Of a DNA stretch of 64,000 nt, positions 63,762 to 64,000 are shown one piece after another. Below the pieces are notes generated by a model that saw only the letters and a list, made by a program, of their open reading frames with translations, did not search any database and had not been told where the DNA came from. The position numbers and the translations under genes are program-made. The DNA is from a virus. The DNA lies in IMG/VR virus record IMGVR_UViG_3300020180_000015, positions 19,552-83,551 of that record; one strand, 5' to 3'. Every line of letters starts with the position of its first letter. The stretch's first letter is position 1.

Positions 63762-63992
63762 CTACAGTGCGGACGACTCATCGAGTCTTTTCCCCCATTT
63801 GGGGTTGCCGACTTTGCGCGGCGGCGTGTCAATCCACGCCTGAAAGTCGTCCCGCGTAACTGCCCACGCAATCCCTATTTTAGTTCCGCGTAGCCGTCCT
63901 CTCTCAATCGCACGCTTAACTTGATTCGCTGAGACAGCGCGCCCCATCGAACCAGACAGCGCGGCAGCGGTCTTTACACTGAGTATTTCCAT
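63762..63992 (-). CDS. excisionase/MerR-type small DNA-binding protein, 76 aa
   Basis: On the minus strand from ATG 63992. It contains ILSVKTAAALSGSMGRAVSANQVKRAIERGRLRGTKIGIAWAVTRDDFQAWI, a helix-turn-helix with a short beta wing and the 'W.V...F..W' end typical of helix_turn_helix-17/excisionase-like proteins. Only 8 bases remain upstream, so its promoter is outside. It might be a phage regulator; no integrase is seen nearby. Confidence 0.65.
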   Translation of the reverse strand: MEILSVKTAAALSGSMGRAVSANQVKRAIERGRLRGTKIGIAWAVTRDDFQAWIDTPPRKVGNPKWGKRLDESSAL

Positions 63993-64000
63993 TTGTCCCC

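Overview
The window is a 64-kb stretch of a tailed double-stranded DNA phage genome or prophage. It shows an HK97-type head and a siphovirus-like tail: terminase, portal, a protease-capsid fusion, tail tube, a frameshifted tail chaperone pair, tape measure, tail hub, fibres and a lysis block. I saw no sheath or other contractile-tail gene. I also saw no integrase, DNA polymerase, helicase, tRNA or rRNA. The leftmost gene runs off the edge, so the genome extends beyond the window. Shine-Dalgarno-type (AGGAG) starts and sigma70-like promoters point to a bacterial host, but the host phylum cannot be read from the sequence. An actin-like ParM and a ParR-like partner suggest a phage-plasmid or plasmid-prophage lifestyle.

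Layout. 1-6.3 kb (minus strand): HTH regulator, dUTPase, five DNA methyltransferases in a tightly coupled chain, and small genes. 6.4-8.4 kb (plus): a winged-helix protein, ParM and a ParR-like protein with an operator between them. 8.4-9.8 kb (minus): small genes of unknown role. 9.8-17.4 kb (plus): accessory genes, including DUF3102-like, DUF932-like, MarR, HAD phosphatase, zinc-ribbon and GNAT-like proteins. 17.4-20.9 kb: ParB-domain methyltransferase and terminase. 20.9-36.1 kb: head genes, including a portal fused to a 2H phosphoesterase and a protease/repeat/capsid fusion. 36.1-56.1 kb: connector, tail tube, tail chaperones, tape measure, hub, fibres, with repeated promoter-gene cassettes and an IscB/HEARO-type RNA element inserted at 54.6-55.0 kb. 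56.2-58.9 kb (minus): a six- or seven-gene operon of unknown function. 59.0-63.6 kb (plus): RusA-like resolvase, membrane proteins, a three-domain lysin and a metallophosphoesterase. 63.8-64.0 kb (minus): a small DNA-binding protein.

Regulation is the most unusual part. Three families of short dispersed elements recur: (1) sigma70-like promoters (often TTGACT-17-TAAGAT) carrying a TATAATCTTT-type operator motif; (2) ten copies of a GTGTCTGTTC-N18-TACACT element at gene boundaries of the late region, several with the -10-like hexamer inside the loop of a terminator hairpin; (3) six copies of a 25-bp palindrome related to CAAATTCG..CGAATTTG. Small cassettes at 36.2, 36.7 and 39.0 kb (and a diverged one at 28.6 kb) share promoter, leader hairpin, a poly-G tract of differing length and the first codons, but differ downstream. 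They look like interchangeable self-expressed units dropped into the structural operon.
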